Assembly (NCBI RefSeq): GCF_024807145.1
Contig: NZ_JANUCA010000002.1
Span: forward strand, 62,001-126,000
Length of the DNA stretch: 64,000 bases
From: Microbacterium sp. AK031
GTDB lineage: Bacteria > Actinomycetota > Actinomycetes > Actinomycetales > Microbacteriaceae
Reading direction: 5' to 3'
Position 1 is the stretch's first letter; each line of letters opens with the position of its first letter. The notes under the pieces are model-generated. The model had not been told where the DNA came from, searched no databases, and saw only the letters and a list, made by a program, of their open reading frames with translations. Of the stretch, positions 1 through 9,690 are shown in pieces. The position numbers and the translations under genes are program-made.

Positions 1-2370
1 TGAGGGTGAAGTCGAACGGGCCGTACTCGGCCTCGGCCGCTGCATCCACCCGCTTGGTGACCGACAGGCCGGAGAAGGCGTAGTCGTTCACGAGCTCAGC
101 GATCTGCTCGGCGGGCACCTCTTCGTCGGCTGCGACGACAGTATCCACCGTCACGGTCGTGTCCGAGTCTGGACGACTGGTCTCCCCGAAGTCGCCGACC
201 TCACCCTGCTCGGTCACCTCGCACACGGCACCGGTCGGGATGCCGTCTATGCGGGAGGCGAAGCCGTTCGCCGCGGTGAGCGCGACGGTGGCGTTCGCAC
301 CGAGGTCGACTGCCGTGCCGCCGACGGTGCACATCACGTCGGCGAGGAACTCGCCGCTCGCGTAGGCGGCGGCGTCGCCCGTGATCGACTTGCGTACTTC
401 GATCGAACTGAGCGAGAAGGTGTTCGTCACCGTCACGGTCGCCATCGTGTTCTCGTCGGCGGTGATGAGCACGGTGCCATCGGCCGGTGCGTACGCGGTC
501 TCGGTGGCGCCAGCGGCATTCGTCTCGTCGACGATGCACTCGGTGCCGGTCGGGAAGGCGCCGTACGACGTCTCCTCGCCCGCGCCGAGTACGAACGATG
601 CGTCCAGCAGCGTCTGCCCGCGATAGGTGCACACCGCAGTGAAGGCGAAGGGGCCGTTGCCGTAGAGCTCGCCGCCCGCGCCGTCGACGTTCTTCTGGAT
701 CGTGAGGGTGCCCGCATCGAACACGTTGGTGTACTCCACGTTCACCGGGTCAGGCCCGACCTCGACTTCGGCACGTCCGTCACCGAGGTCGGTGACAGCG
801 GGGCTAGCGACGGTGATGCTGTTCGCCGCGGCACTGTCGACCTCGGTGATCAGGCACGTGGAGTTCGCCGGAATGGTGTCCTCCGGTACCGTGAACGTCT
901 CGTCGGTGGCGAGCGTGAACGCGTACTCGGCCACGTCACCATCGAAGAGAACCGGGATGCCGGAACGACTGATGCAGGAAAGGGTGAACTCGAACGGGCC
1001 GTACTCGGCATCCGCTCCGCTCTGTACGCGCTTGACGACCGAAAGCCCGGAGTAGGTGTATTCGTTGACGATCGACGCCGTCTGCGATGCGGGCACGTCC
1101 TGCGTGTCATCCACCACGGTCTCCACGTCGATCTCCGAGGGGCTGCCCGTGCGTCCGGTCTCACCGAACTCGCCGACCTCGCCCTGCTCGGTCACCGTGC
1201 AGTCGGCGCCGGTGGGGATGGCGTCGACACGGGAGGAGAAGCCGTTCGCCTCATTGAGCTCGACCACGCCGTCCGCGCCGAGCGGGACGTCGATGCCACG
1301 CACCGAGCAGACCACATCGACGCGGAACTCGGCGGCGGCGAAGGACGCCGCGTCACCGGTGACCGACTTGTCGACCTGGATGGAGGTGAGATCGAACGTG
1401 TTGGTCGCGATGACCGCGTTCGTCGCGCCTTCCTCTGTGCTGATCACGACTGTGCCGTCGGCGGGATCGATGGCAGTGCGGGTGGCTCCACCTGTCGCGG
1501 TCTCCTCGACGACGCAGCTCGTGCCGGTCGGGTAGACCCCGAAAGTGCGCTGCCCGTTCGGATCGAGGGTGAATGCGGTCTCCAGCAGGGTCTGACCGCG
1601 GTAGGTGCACACGGCTGTGAACTCGAACGGGCCCGCTCCGTAGAGGGAGGCGCCTTCGCCGTCGACGACCTTGCTCACGCTGAGCACCCCGCTGTTGAAG
1701 CCGTTCGTGAACTCGACCGCCGCATCCGTCGTGCCTACGAGCACCGATGCAGTGCCGTCGCGGTTGTCGGTGACGTTGTCTCCGACGATGACGATCTCAT
1801 CCGCATCCGTACTGTCAGCTTCGGAGACCAGGCAGGTGGCCCGTGCCGGGATCGTGTCCTCGGGGGCGGTGAAGGTCTCACCATCGGAGAGGGTGAACGC
1901 GAGTTCGGTCTCATCGCCCTCGAACACCACCGGCGTGCCGACTGCGGTCGTGCACGAGAGGGTGAAGTCGAAGGGACCGAACTCACCCTGGTCTGCGTCG
2001 GTGTCGACGGTCTTCGTGACCGACAGGCCCGAGTACGCGTACTCGTTGCCGATCACGGCGATCTGCGCCTCCGGCACCGCGCCCTGACGGTTCTCTTCGG
2101 CGACCACCAGGGTTACCGGGCTGCCGCTGCGAGTGGTCTCACCGAACTCGCCGACCGGTCCTTGCTCCGTCACGTCGCACGAGGCGCCGAACGGGATGCC
2201 ATCGATGCGCTGCGAGTACTCGTTCGCGGAGTTCAGCTCGACCACCGCGAGCTCGCCCATGTCGAGTGCGACCCCCTGGATCGTGCACACGACGTCGAAG
2301 CGGAATTCATCCGGCGCGTAGCCGGAAGCATCACCGGTGACCTCCTTGGAGAACTGGATCGAACCGGTCA
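1..2370 (-). repeat. Higher-order tandem repeat of three DUF5979-like domains, 978-bp period
   Basis: In the giant surface-protein gene three related domains of about 100 residues occur in fixed order and the whole trio repeats. The same codons for the motif GPF(D/E)F occur at forward positions 6, 984 and 1962, exactly 978 bases (326 codons) apart. Domain type C is marked by VTGDA and TEQG(E/P)VG(D/E)FGET, type A by SVTKRV and GPFDFTL, type B by QKNVDG and CTYRGQTLL. Type C copies lie near 2360, 1370 and 390. The copies are clearly diverged at DNA level while spacing is conserved, so this is an old protein-level repeat rather than a recent DNA duplication. The array continues past the left edge. 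Confidence 0.85.
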
Positions 2371-5300
2371 CCAGGTGAACGCCAACACGGTTCGGGGCGA
2401 TCTTGCCGTAGCTCGTCGCATTCCGGAAGAGGAACTTCGCGCCGAACTGGTTCCACGCGAACGTGTCGTCGACCGGCACCACGCCGGGGGCACCGCTCGG
2501 GTCGTCGACCGACGCGACGGTGTTCGACGTGCTGTAGGTCACATCGACGAAGGCGCCCGGGTTGAGTCCAGCGGTGCCGAAGTTCAGGCTGATCCGCAGG
2601 CCGGAGACGTTCTTCCAGTCCTCGTCGGCGATCGAGTCGGCGAGCACCCACTGCTCACCGTTCTGCGCACACGGCTCCTGGTTCTGAAGGTTGCCGTATG
2701 TACCGACGCAGACGTCGGGCGAGAAGGTGACCTCGATCACGCCCGTGGTGCCGGCTGGTGCGGTGATCTCGAGATCGTCGAGCATCTGCGGGCGGTACTG
2801 CGAGCCGCGCGATGTACCCGAAAGCAGCAACCGGTCACCGGCGACGGGGAACTGATCGATGAGAACGGCCTCGTTCAACACCGTTGTGCCCGCGTTCTGC
2901 GCGCGCAGGATCCAGTGATCCGTGCCGCCGATCACACTGTTCGCCGCGCACGGGGAGCGATAGTACGCCCCGCCGGTGGCGACGAAGTTCTGCTGACAGA
3001 TCGCGGTCGGGTTGTTCGGGATAATCGCACCAGCGCGCTCACCGCGCACGCCCTTCACGACGTACAGGTTGTTCGACGTTGACGGCTGCACGTATTCGGT
3101 CGTGCCGCATGTGCGATCGTCGTCATCCCACGCATCGGTCAGCGCGCTCGGCCTTGCGGCGTCGGTGCACTGCTCGAGGTTCTCCACCGTGCTCACGGTG
3201 AACTCGTTGATCGCGCGCTCGCCGGTCTGCAGTCCGGGCTGCAGCTCGAGCAGGATGCGGATGCTGAACGTCTCACCCGGGAGCATTTGAGCGCCCTGCG
3301 CCCAGGTGAACACGAGATCATCACCCTCGAGCGAGAGCCCCTCAGGCAGCGGCAGAGAACCGTCGGGCTGTTGCGAGTACACCGGCTCGTCGCCGAGGTA
3401 CTTCAGCGACACCGGAGGCGCATCGCGCAGTTCGGTGATCGAAAGATATCCGGTGCCGGTGTTGGTGAACGTCAGATCCCACGGCACCATGTCACCGATG
3501 TTCGCGACTCGGGAAGTGCCGTCGTTGACCTGCTTGTGCACATCGATCGAGAACGTGCCGGGGCTCATCGCGACGGTGGCCGCGGCCTCCCTCGCTTCGG
3601 ACGATTCGCCGTTGAGCCGATCAGCGATGACGACGACCTCGTTGTCTACAGTGAGACGGTCTTCGAGATCGATCACGTCACCGCTGTCGCGGAACGTGTC
3701 GCGCAACTGCACGGTGAACGCGGTGGCCGTGGTCCACGCAGGGGTGGGGTACACGTCGGAGAAGAACCCGCCGTCCTCACGCGAGAACTGCATGCGGATG
3801 CCCTGGATGTCGCCATACTGGCCAGCGTCGACGGGGACCGTCGCTTCGGCGAACGGTGTCGCAGCCGATTCGACCCATGCCGGTTCGCCGTCAGCGCCGA
3901 ACGGCCCGAACACGGCTACTGAGACACGATCCGAGCCTGCAGGGGCGTTGATCGCACCGAGGCCGGTGAAGTCGAAGGAGTTCCAGAAGTCAGGTGAGCT
4001 CGTTAGGTCGTCGGTCAGCGTCACCTGTGCCGGCGGCAGGGTGCTCACCGGATCGGTGCCCTGATTCGCGCCGATCGTCACGGTGACGGGATCGTGACGG
4101 GTGGGTTCGGTCAACGCGTTCGGCGCGATTGTCTTGGTGGCGCCGACGTTGATGTCGCCACCGGTCAGCACCACGTTGACATCGTCGCCGTCGCCGGTTG
4201 CGGTGCCCTCGGCCAGAATCGGGTCGTACGACTGTGCAAACACTCGGTTGGCGACGTCGACGGTCTCATTGGCTGCAACGACCTGCGGGTTGCCGGTCTC
4301 GCGAATGGTCGTGCGCAGCTGCGTGTCGAGCACGACGTTCAGCCTGTTGGCGGCAGTGATCGTGCCACCAGTGGTGACAGGATCAGACCCTTGGAATGTG
4401 ACACTGATGCCGACGACCGTCGCCAGATCGGCGGCACTGGCCGCGTTGACGGCGGTCGCGGTGGTCTGCTCCGAGACGTATGCGTCGCTCTCGTAGCGCA
4501 GCAGCCACACCGTGGACGCATCCAGGTCGACCTGCGACGGGATCGTTGCCGAGATAGTGGCCTTTTTGAGGTCGAACCGGTTGAACGGTGTGCCCTGACC
4601 GTCGGCGGTGAGCCAGTCGATATCGGCGGTGAACGGGTCCGCGAGCGCGCCCGCCCTCGTGGCCTCGCTCTGACATAGCGCTGCATCGTCTGAATCTGTA
4701 CACGCCGGCGGATCGGTCACACGAACGTAGGACGCCTTCGAGACGGAGTCGTTCTTCGCCTGAAGCGTGAATGTCGTGGTCGGGTAGCCCGCAGCATCCG
4801 TGCCCTCGCGCGGCACATACAGCGGACCAGCATTGCTGACCGACTTTTCGACCACGACGCCGGGGCCGGGGTTCGTGATCAGGATCGTGTCGTTGTCGGT
4901 GTCGCTGACGACGTCTCCGCCTGCCAGTGGCGTGCCGTCGATGCGCGCGGAGTTGTCGACCACGCCGGCGTCTGCCGTGTTGTACGTCGCCGTCTCGGTC
5001 ACCCAGGCGCCGTCGGAGCGCTTCTGATCGCGGATCTGCCAGGTGAGATCGAAGGTGCGCTGCACGCTGCCGGAGCCCACGCCCGTTCCGGGCAGTGGTG
5101 CGTACGGGTCGTAGCTCGGCCCCGCCTGAGCAGCGGCTTCACGCGCCGGAGTGTTCTCCGCCAGCAGGATGCGTACCCCTGTCGTGTCAGCGCGTTGCTG
5201 GGGCGTCAGCGCGTAGCCGACGAACGCGCCGTTCTGAATCCACCCGGCCGCAGGGACCGCAACTGCAGTCCACTGCCCGCCGATGAACAGCTCGACGGCG

Positions 5301-7846
5301 GTGATGCTGTCATAGCGCAAGAACCAGCCGTTCGAGAACGGCTCAGTGTCGGCATTGATCACGTTGAGGCGCGAGAGGTCGAAGGCGTCGAACACCGTTT
5401 CCTCGACAGAGCCGTTCGGGTCACCGAACGCGGCATCCGGTGCCGAATCGGTGATCGCGATCTCTTCGTACCCGCTGCCCACACGCCAACTCAGCGTCGT
5501 GGTGCGGTTCTGCTGCGACTGGGCTGCTACGGTCTCCTGATTCCAGTGCTTGTCGATACCGACCGGGCCGGTGCCGGTCAGAGTCTCGACGGTTCCTGCA
5601 GCAACACCCTCGTCGTCGTCGGTGAGCGGCGTGCCCGCTTCTGTCGCGCCGGTGCCGGTCGTCGTCGCGTGGTTCTCGTACGTCACCGGCTCGTCGGGAG
5701 CGGGCGTGGTCGGGTCGCCGGAGCGCAGGTCTGAACGGGCCTCGGAGACCACGTAGGGGGTGACGGTCGTGTCAGAGGCGAAGCCATCGGCGTTATCGAA
5801 GGTGAAACGGATGCCGGTGACATCGGTGATGTCGACCCCACCCGGGAGCAGCGCCTGGATCTGGGCTTCGCTGAGCGAGATGAGCTGCGCCTCATCCTGC
5901 CGCGGATACACCTGCAGGTCGATCCAGGTCCCGTCCGCTCCTCGGACCTGGATGGTCAGCGACGTGTTGCCCGGTACCTGAGTGGATGCGACGGAGCGGA
6001 GGTTGAAGGCGTCCCAGAAGCCGCCGTCTCCCGTCCAGGCATCCTCGACGACGATCTGTCTCGCGGTGACGTAGTCGGAGGTGGTCTTGAGGTTCGACGC
6101 GAGCCGTGTCACGACTGTCTCCCCCGGCTGAACCGAGGAGGACGGGCGGATGCTCTTGGTCAGCGTGACATCGATGGCGGGCTCGAGCAGTGTGAGCGTC
6201 GCGTCATCGACGGCGTCGTCAGTGACGCCGTTCTGTGCGGTGACCGTCGTGGTGGCGGTGTTCGTCGTGTTGCGAGAGCCGGCGCCCGCCGCAACGGCGT
6301 CTTCGGAGGTGTTGATCGTGAAGTCGATGCCGGTCGAGCTTCCTGACTCGATGCCGCCGTCTTCTGCGGTGAACACGATTTCGAAGCCGGAGATCAGTAC
6401 GCCGGGCAACGCGGGGATGGCACCGTCGACGAGGGGTATCTCGATGTCTGCGCTGCCGTCGAGCGGGTGGTAAACGAGGGTCCCCGCCGTCGCCGTCGCG
6501 GGCCAGGTGGGCGCAGCGGTGAAGCCACCGAAGGTGATGTCCTCATCGAAGTAGTCGAGGTCTGCGACGCGCAGGATGTTGACGCCGACGTCGGAGGAGT
6601 TCGTGCCGACGATACGCGCGGCGGCGGTGTCGCCGGCTGCCAGACGCGACGGCGTGATGTCCTTCGTGGTCGCGGCGGCGATCGCGGCCGGAGTGAGCTC
6701 GTATGAGGCGTTGGCGGTATCGGACACGGGGTCGCGGCCCTCGACTGCGGCAGTGCCCTGGACCACGTTGTCGACGGTCTGCACCGAGACGGAGAGATCA
6801 TCGCCTGTGTCGCGCTGCGTCGCGCGCTGTTCCAGGTTCAGGGACACGCTGCCGGTGGCGCCCAGTTGGATGGACTCGCCGGTGTATGTGACACGGATGC
6901 CGCCGACATCAGCGGGATCGAGGTCGCTGGGCAGCGCAAGCTCTGCAGATGGAGGCCCGGGTACCCATGTCCACGTGCCGTCGGCCTGCTTCAAGTAGAG
7001 ATCGACCTGCACTGCGTCTGCACCCGCGGGCAGGGCGGTGTCGCCGAAGCCGGTGAAGTCGGTGATGGTGAAGGGGTTGCTCGGATCGAGTGCGCTCGCA
7101 CCGTCTGCTGCGGTCTGCGGTTCTTGGATGACGAGCGTTTCGACCGGGCCGTTGGAGGCGTTGGTCACTCCGAGGGCGATGGTCGATGCCTGCCCGGGGC
7201 TGAAGCTCTGCGAGTTCGGGTTCCACTGCTTGGTCGCATCGACGGCGATGACAGCGGGAGTCAGGATGGTGATGGTGGCGTCGTCGGCGTCTGGCGCCGA
7301 ATTGTCGGCGAGCGTTTCGGCAGTGTTGGTGATCACCCGGGTGCCCGGGGTCAGGTCGTCGGGCACCTGCAGGGTGATGGTGACGGTGAACGTGTTGCCT
7401 TCTTCGAGGCCGGTGCCGGCCGGAGAGACGGTAGGGCCGATGAAGTCGATGTGCAGCGCGGTGTCTGCGGTGAGCGACGCAGGGTTCGTCGAGCTCGTCT
7501 CACCGTCGACGGTCCATGTGACGTCGCGCGGCACGGTCGCCGCGGCGGGCGAGTAGTTGACGTTCTGCACTGGGTAGCCTGCGAGCTCTGCGGGCAGCGC
7601 GTCGTCGAGAGTCGCATTTTGGCACGCCGACTCGGAACAGTTCACCGCGATCGTGTAGGTGAACGGCTGCCCCGGCGATACCTCTTCGGGGGCAACGCTC
7701 TTCCTGACAGTGAGGAACTGTGGATCGCCCTCGGCTGCGCTCGCGGCCATAGTCGTCGACGTGAGGCCGGCGACAGCCAGAATCAAGACCAGGGCTCCGG
7801 CCCAGAAGGTGCGGAGACCGCGGGAGATACGGGATTCGACGACCAC
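1..7846 (-). CDS. Giant secreted adhesin-like surface protein, C-terminus beyond the window
   Basis: An open frame of about 2615 codons runs from GTG at 7846 to the left edge, so the 3' end is missing. Residues 1 to about 35 form a signal peptide: an Arg-containing n-region, a hydrophobic stretch ending in AVAGLTSTTMA, then AASAAEG. The next ~1800 residues are Thr/Asp/Val-rich beta-sandwich-like segments of DUF11/'conserved repeat' type (for example DPSNPFTITDFTGFGD). From about 2370 down to 1 the protein is a tandem array of DUF5979-like domains. Such proteins usually end in a wall-sorting signal or transmembrane anchor, which would lie outside the window. A second in-frame GTG at 7873 is possible, but 7846 has a GAGAG element about 10 bases upstream. 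Function as adhesin or S-layer-like protein is inferred. I read the frame at several points with no stop; I did not check every codon. Confidence 0.85.
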   Translation of the reverse strand, partial: MVVESRISRGLRTFWAGALVLILAVAGLTSTTMAASAAEGDPQFLTVRKSVAPEEVSPGQPFTYTIAVNCSESACQNATLDDALPAELAGYPVQNVNYSPAAATVPRDVTWTVDGETSSTNPASLTADTALHIDFIGPTVSPAGTGLEEGNTFTVTITLQVPDDLTPGTRVITNTAETLADNSAPDADDATITILTPAVIAVDATKQWNPNSQSFSPGQASTIALGVTNASNGPVETLVIQEPQTAADGASALDPSNPFTITDFTGFGDTALPAGADAVQVDLYLKQADGTWTWVPGPPSAELALPSDLDPADVGGIRVTYTGESIQLGATGSVSLNLEQRATQRDTGDDLSVSVQTVDNVVQGTAAVEGRDPVSDTANASYELTPAAIAAATTKDITPSRLAAGDTAAARIVGTNSSDVGVNILRVADLDYFDEDITFGGFTAAPTWPATATAGTLVYHPLDGSADIEIPLVDGAIPALPGVLISGFEIVFTAEDGGIESGSSTGIDFTINTSEDAVAAGAGSRNTTNTATTTVTAQNGVTDDAVDDATLTLLEPAIDVTLTKSIRPSSSVQPGETVVTRLASNLKTTSDYVTARQIVVEDAWTGDGGFWDAFNLRSVASTQVPGNTSLTIQVRGADGTWIDLQVYPRQDEAQLISLSEAQIQALLPGGVDITDVTGIRFTFDNADGFASDTTVTPYVVSEARSDLRSGDPTTPAPDEPVTYENHATTTGTGATEAGTPLTDDDEGVAAGTVETLTGTGPVGIDKHWNQETVAAQSQQNRTTTLSWRVGSGYEEIAITDSAPDAAFGDPNGSVEETVFDAFDLSRLNVINADTEPFSNGWFLRYDSITAVELFIGGQWTAVAVPAAGWIQNGAFVGYALTPQQRADTTGVRILLAENTPAREAAAQAGPSYDPYAPLPGTGVGSGSVQRTFDLTWQIRDQKRSDGAWVTETATYNTADAGVVDNSARIDGTPLAGGDVVSDTDNDTILITNPGPGVVVEKSVSNAGPLYVPREGTDAAGYPTTTFTLQAKNDSVSKASYVRVTDPPACTDSDDAALCQSEATRAGALADPFTADIDWLTADGQGTPFNRFDLKKATISATIPSQVDLDASTVWLLRYESDAYVSEQTTATAVNAASAADLATVVGISVTFQGSDPVTTGGTITAANRLNVVLDTQLRTTIRETGNPQVVAANETVDVANRVFAQSYDPILAEGTATGDGDDVNVVLTGGDINVGATKTIAPNALTEPTRHDPVTVTIGANQGTDPVSTLPPAQVTLTDDLTSSPDFWNSFDFTGLGAINAPAGSDRVSVAVFGPFGADGEPAWVESAATPFAEATVPVDAGQYGDIQGIRMQFSREDGGFFSDVYPTPAWTTATAFTVQLRDTFRDSGDVIDLEDRLTVDNEVVVIADRLNGESSEAREAAATVAMSPGTFSIDVHKQVNDGTSRVANIGDMVPWDLTFTNTGTGYLSITELRDAPPVSLKYLGDEPVYSQQPDGSLPLPEGLSLEGDDLVFTWAQGAQMLPGETFSIRILLELQPGLQTGERAINEFTVSTVENLEQCTDAARPSALTDAWDDDDRTCGTTEYVQPSTSNNLYVVKGVRGERAGAIIPNNPTAICQQNFVATGGAYYRSPCAANSVIGGTDHWILRAQNAGTTVLNEAVLIDQFPVAGDRLLLSGTSRGSQYRPQMLDDLEITAPAGTTGVIEVTFSPDVCVGTYGNLQNQEPCAQNGEQWVLADSIADEDWKNVSGLRISLNFGTAGLNPGAFVDVTYSTSNTVASVDDPSGAPGVVPVDDTFAWNQFGAKFLFRNATSYGKIAPNRVGVHLVTGSIQFSKEVTGDASGYAPDEFRFDVVCTIQGVALDMGELAVVELNSANEYSQRIDGIPFGASCDVTEQGPVGEFGETTRSGSPVTLVVAEENRQGAVPEAQIAVIGNEYAYSGLSVTKTVDTDADQGEFGPFDFTLSCTTAVGTPVVFEGDETELAFTLSDGETFTAPEDTIPARATCLVSEADSTDADEIVIVGDNVTDNRDGTASVLVGTTDAAVEFTNGFNSGVLSVSKVVDGEGASLYGAGPFEFTAVCTYRGQTLLETAFTLDPNGQRTFGVYPTGTSCVVEETATGGATRTAIDPADGTVVISTEEGATNAVIATNTFDLTSIQVDKSVTGDAASFAAAEFRVDVVCSVRGIDVPLGADGVVELNEANGFSSRVDAIPTGADCTVTEQGEVGEFGETGRTGSPSEIDVETVVDDTQDVPASQTASIVNEYTYSGLSVVKRVQSGADAEYGPFEFTLSCISRSGIPVLFDGDVAEYAFTLATDETFTVPEDTIPANSTCLITEVDSAAANSITVASPAVTDLGDGRAEVEVGPDPVNVEYTNVFDAGTLTIQKNVDGAGGELYGNGPFAFTAVCTYRGQTLLDASFVLGAGEETSYGAFPTGTECIVDETNAAGATETAYAPADGTVLITADENTMATVTVTNTFSLSSIEVRKSITGDAAAYASGEFLADVMCTVGGTAVDLGANATVALTAANGFASRIDGIPTGAVCEVTEQGEVGDFGETSRPDSDTTVTVDTVVAADEEVPAEQIAELVNDYAFSGLSVTKRVDAAAEAEYGPFDFTL

Positions 7847-7950
7847 GACTTTTGTTCTCTCTATCTGACGCACCTGAGACAGCCGCTCTTCTGTGCAACT
7901 CCCGCTAGCATCCTATCGGTTCGCTGAGCATGAAAGCGGCCACCCACAGA

Positions 7951-7980
7951 AAAGGCGACGCACCGTAGTGCGCCGCCTTC
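7951..7980 (-). terminator. Rho-independent terminator after the small MT0933-like gene
   Basis: Inverted repeat with arms at 7954-7963 and 7968-7977 (10 bp, one mismatch, 4-base loop). On the minus strand it is followed by TTTTCT, 15 bases after the stop codon of the gene at 7992-8204. It separates that gene from the giant surface-protein gene. Confidence 0.8.
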
Positions 7981-7991
7981 TCGTGAGATCG

Positions 7992-8204
7992 TTATTCGTT
8001 ACCGACGGCCTTGTCAGCACTGTCGCGGATCTCGTCGATCTTCGCTGCTGCCCCGGGTGCGATTTTCTTGGCGAAGTCGGCGACGCCGTCGAGAACCTTG
8101 TCGCTCACGTCCTCGGCCTGCTCGCTCTTGACGGCCTCCGCAATCTTGTCCTTGTTCTGCTCATACAGATCCTTGCCCTGGTTGACGAGGTCGTCGATGC
8201 CCAT
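7992..8204 (-). CDS. Small helical protein, MT0933-type antitoxin-like
   Basis: A 70-residue, highly charged, all-helical protein starting MGIDDLVNQGKDLYEQNKDK, with no signal peptide or membrane segment. The repeated DKV...ADFAKK...K.DE pattern resembles the MT0933/Rv0909 antitoxin family, short Lys/Asp-rich actinobacterial proteins, but also general stress proteins of CsbD-like composition. No toxin-like partner is next to it: the neighbours are the surface-protein gene and tuf. It is flanked by its own terminator downstream and the tuf terminator upstream, so it is probably monocistronic. The antitoxin name is a family resemblance only, not evidence for a toxin-antitoxin pair. Confidence 0.7.
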   Translation of the reverse strand: MGIDDLVNQGKDLYEQNKDKIAEAVKSEQAEDVSDKVLDGVADFAKKIAPGAAAKIDEIRDSADKAVGNE

Positions 8205-8304
8205 TGCGGTTCCCCCTACGGTTGTGATGTCGGCAGAGCCTGCCGCTCAATCCCATTTTGCACGGTAACCGCACCGAACGGAACCCTGATCTCTTCCAGA
8301 CGAC

Positions 8305-8337
8305 AAAGGGGCCGAGCCCGAAGGCTCGACCCCTTTG
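8305..8337 (-). terminator. Terminator of the str operon after tuf
   Basis: Arms at 8305-8318 and 8323-8336 (14 bp, one mismatch, tetraloop CGAA) about 15 bases after the tuf stop. The stem ends in A/T pairs that supply a short U run on the minus strand. Confidence 0.85.
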
Positions 8338-8352
8338 CGAAGTAAGAGGTTC

Positions 8353-9543
<1,191 letters not shown>

Positions 9544-9653
9544 TTGGTCCTCCTCAGGACGTTCGTGTAGAGATTGCCGAGCACTGGATTGTGACCGGTT
9601 CCCTACGGGGTTTGATTCTCAGTTTAGTAGAGAGAGCTTTGTGAAGTTGTGTG

Positions 9654-9684
9654 TTGTCCGGGCGGCCGCAGGCCGCCCGGACGA
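9654..9684 (-). terminator. 12-bp perfect hairpin between fusA and tuf
   Basis: Perfect inverted repeat, arms 9656-9667 and 9671-9682, 3-base loop, placed directly after the fusA stop. There is no U-tract on the minus strand, so it may be a partial terminator, a processing site or an mRNA 3'-end stabiliser rather than a full stop, since tuf lies downstream on the same strand. Confidence 0.65.
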
Positions 9685-9690
9685 AAGGGC

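Noticed and set aside
6866..7927. Plus-strand frame of 353 codons opposite the N-terminal part of the surface protein
   Set aside because: The minus frame carries a signal peptide and coherent repeats. The plus frame has no recognisable domain.
7992..8204. Toxin-antitoxin pair around the MT0933-like gene
   Set aside because: No toxin-like gene is adjacent. The neighbours are tuf and the surface protein, each with its own terminator.
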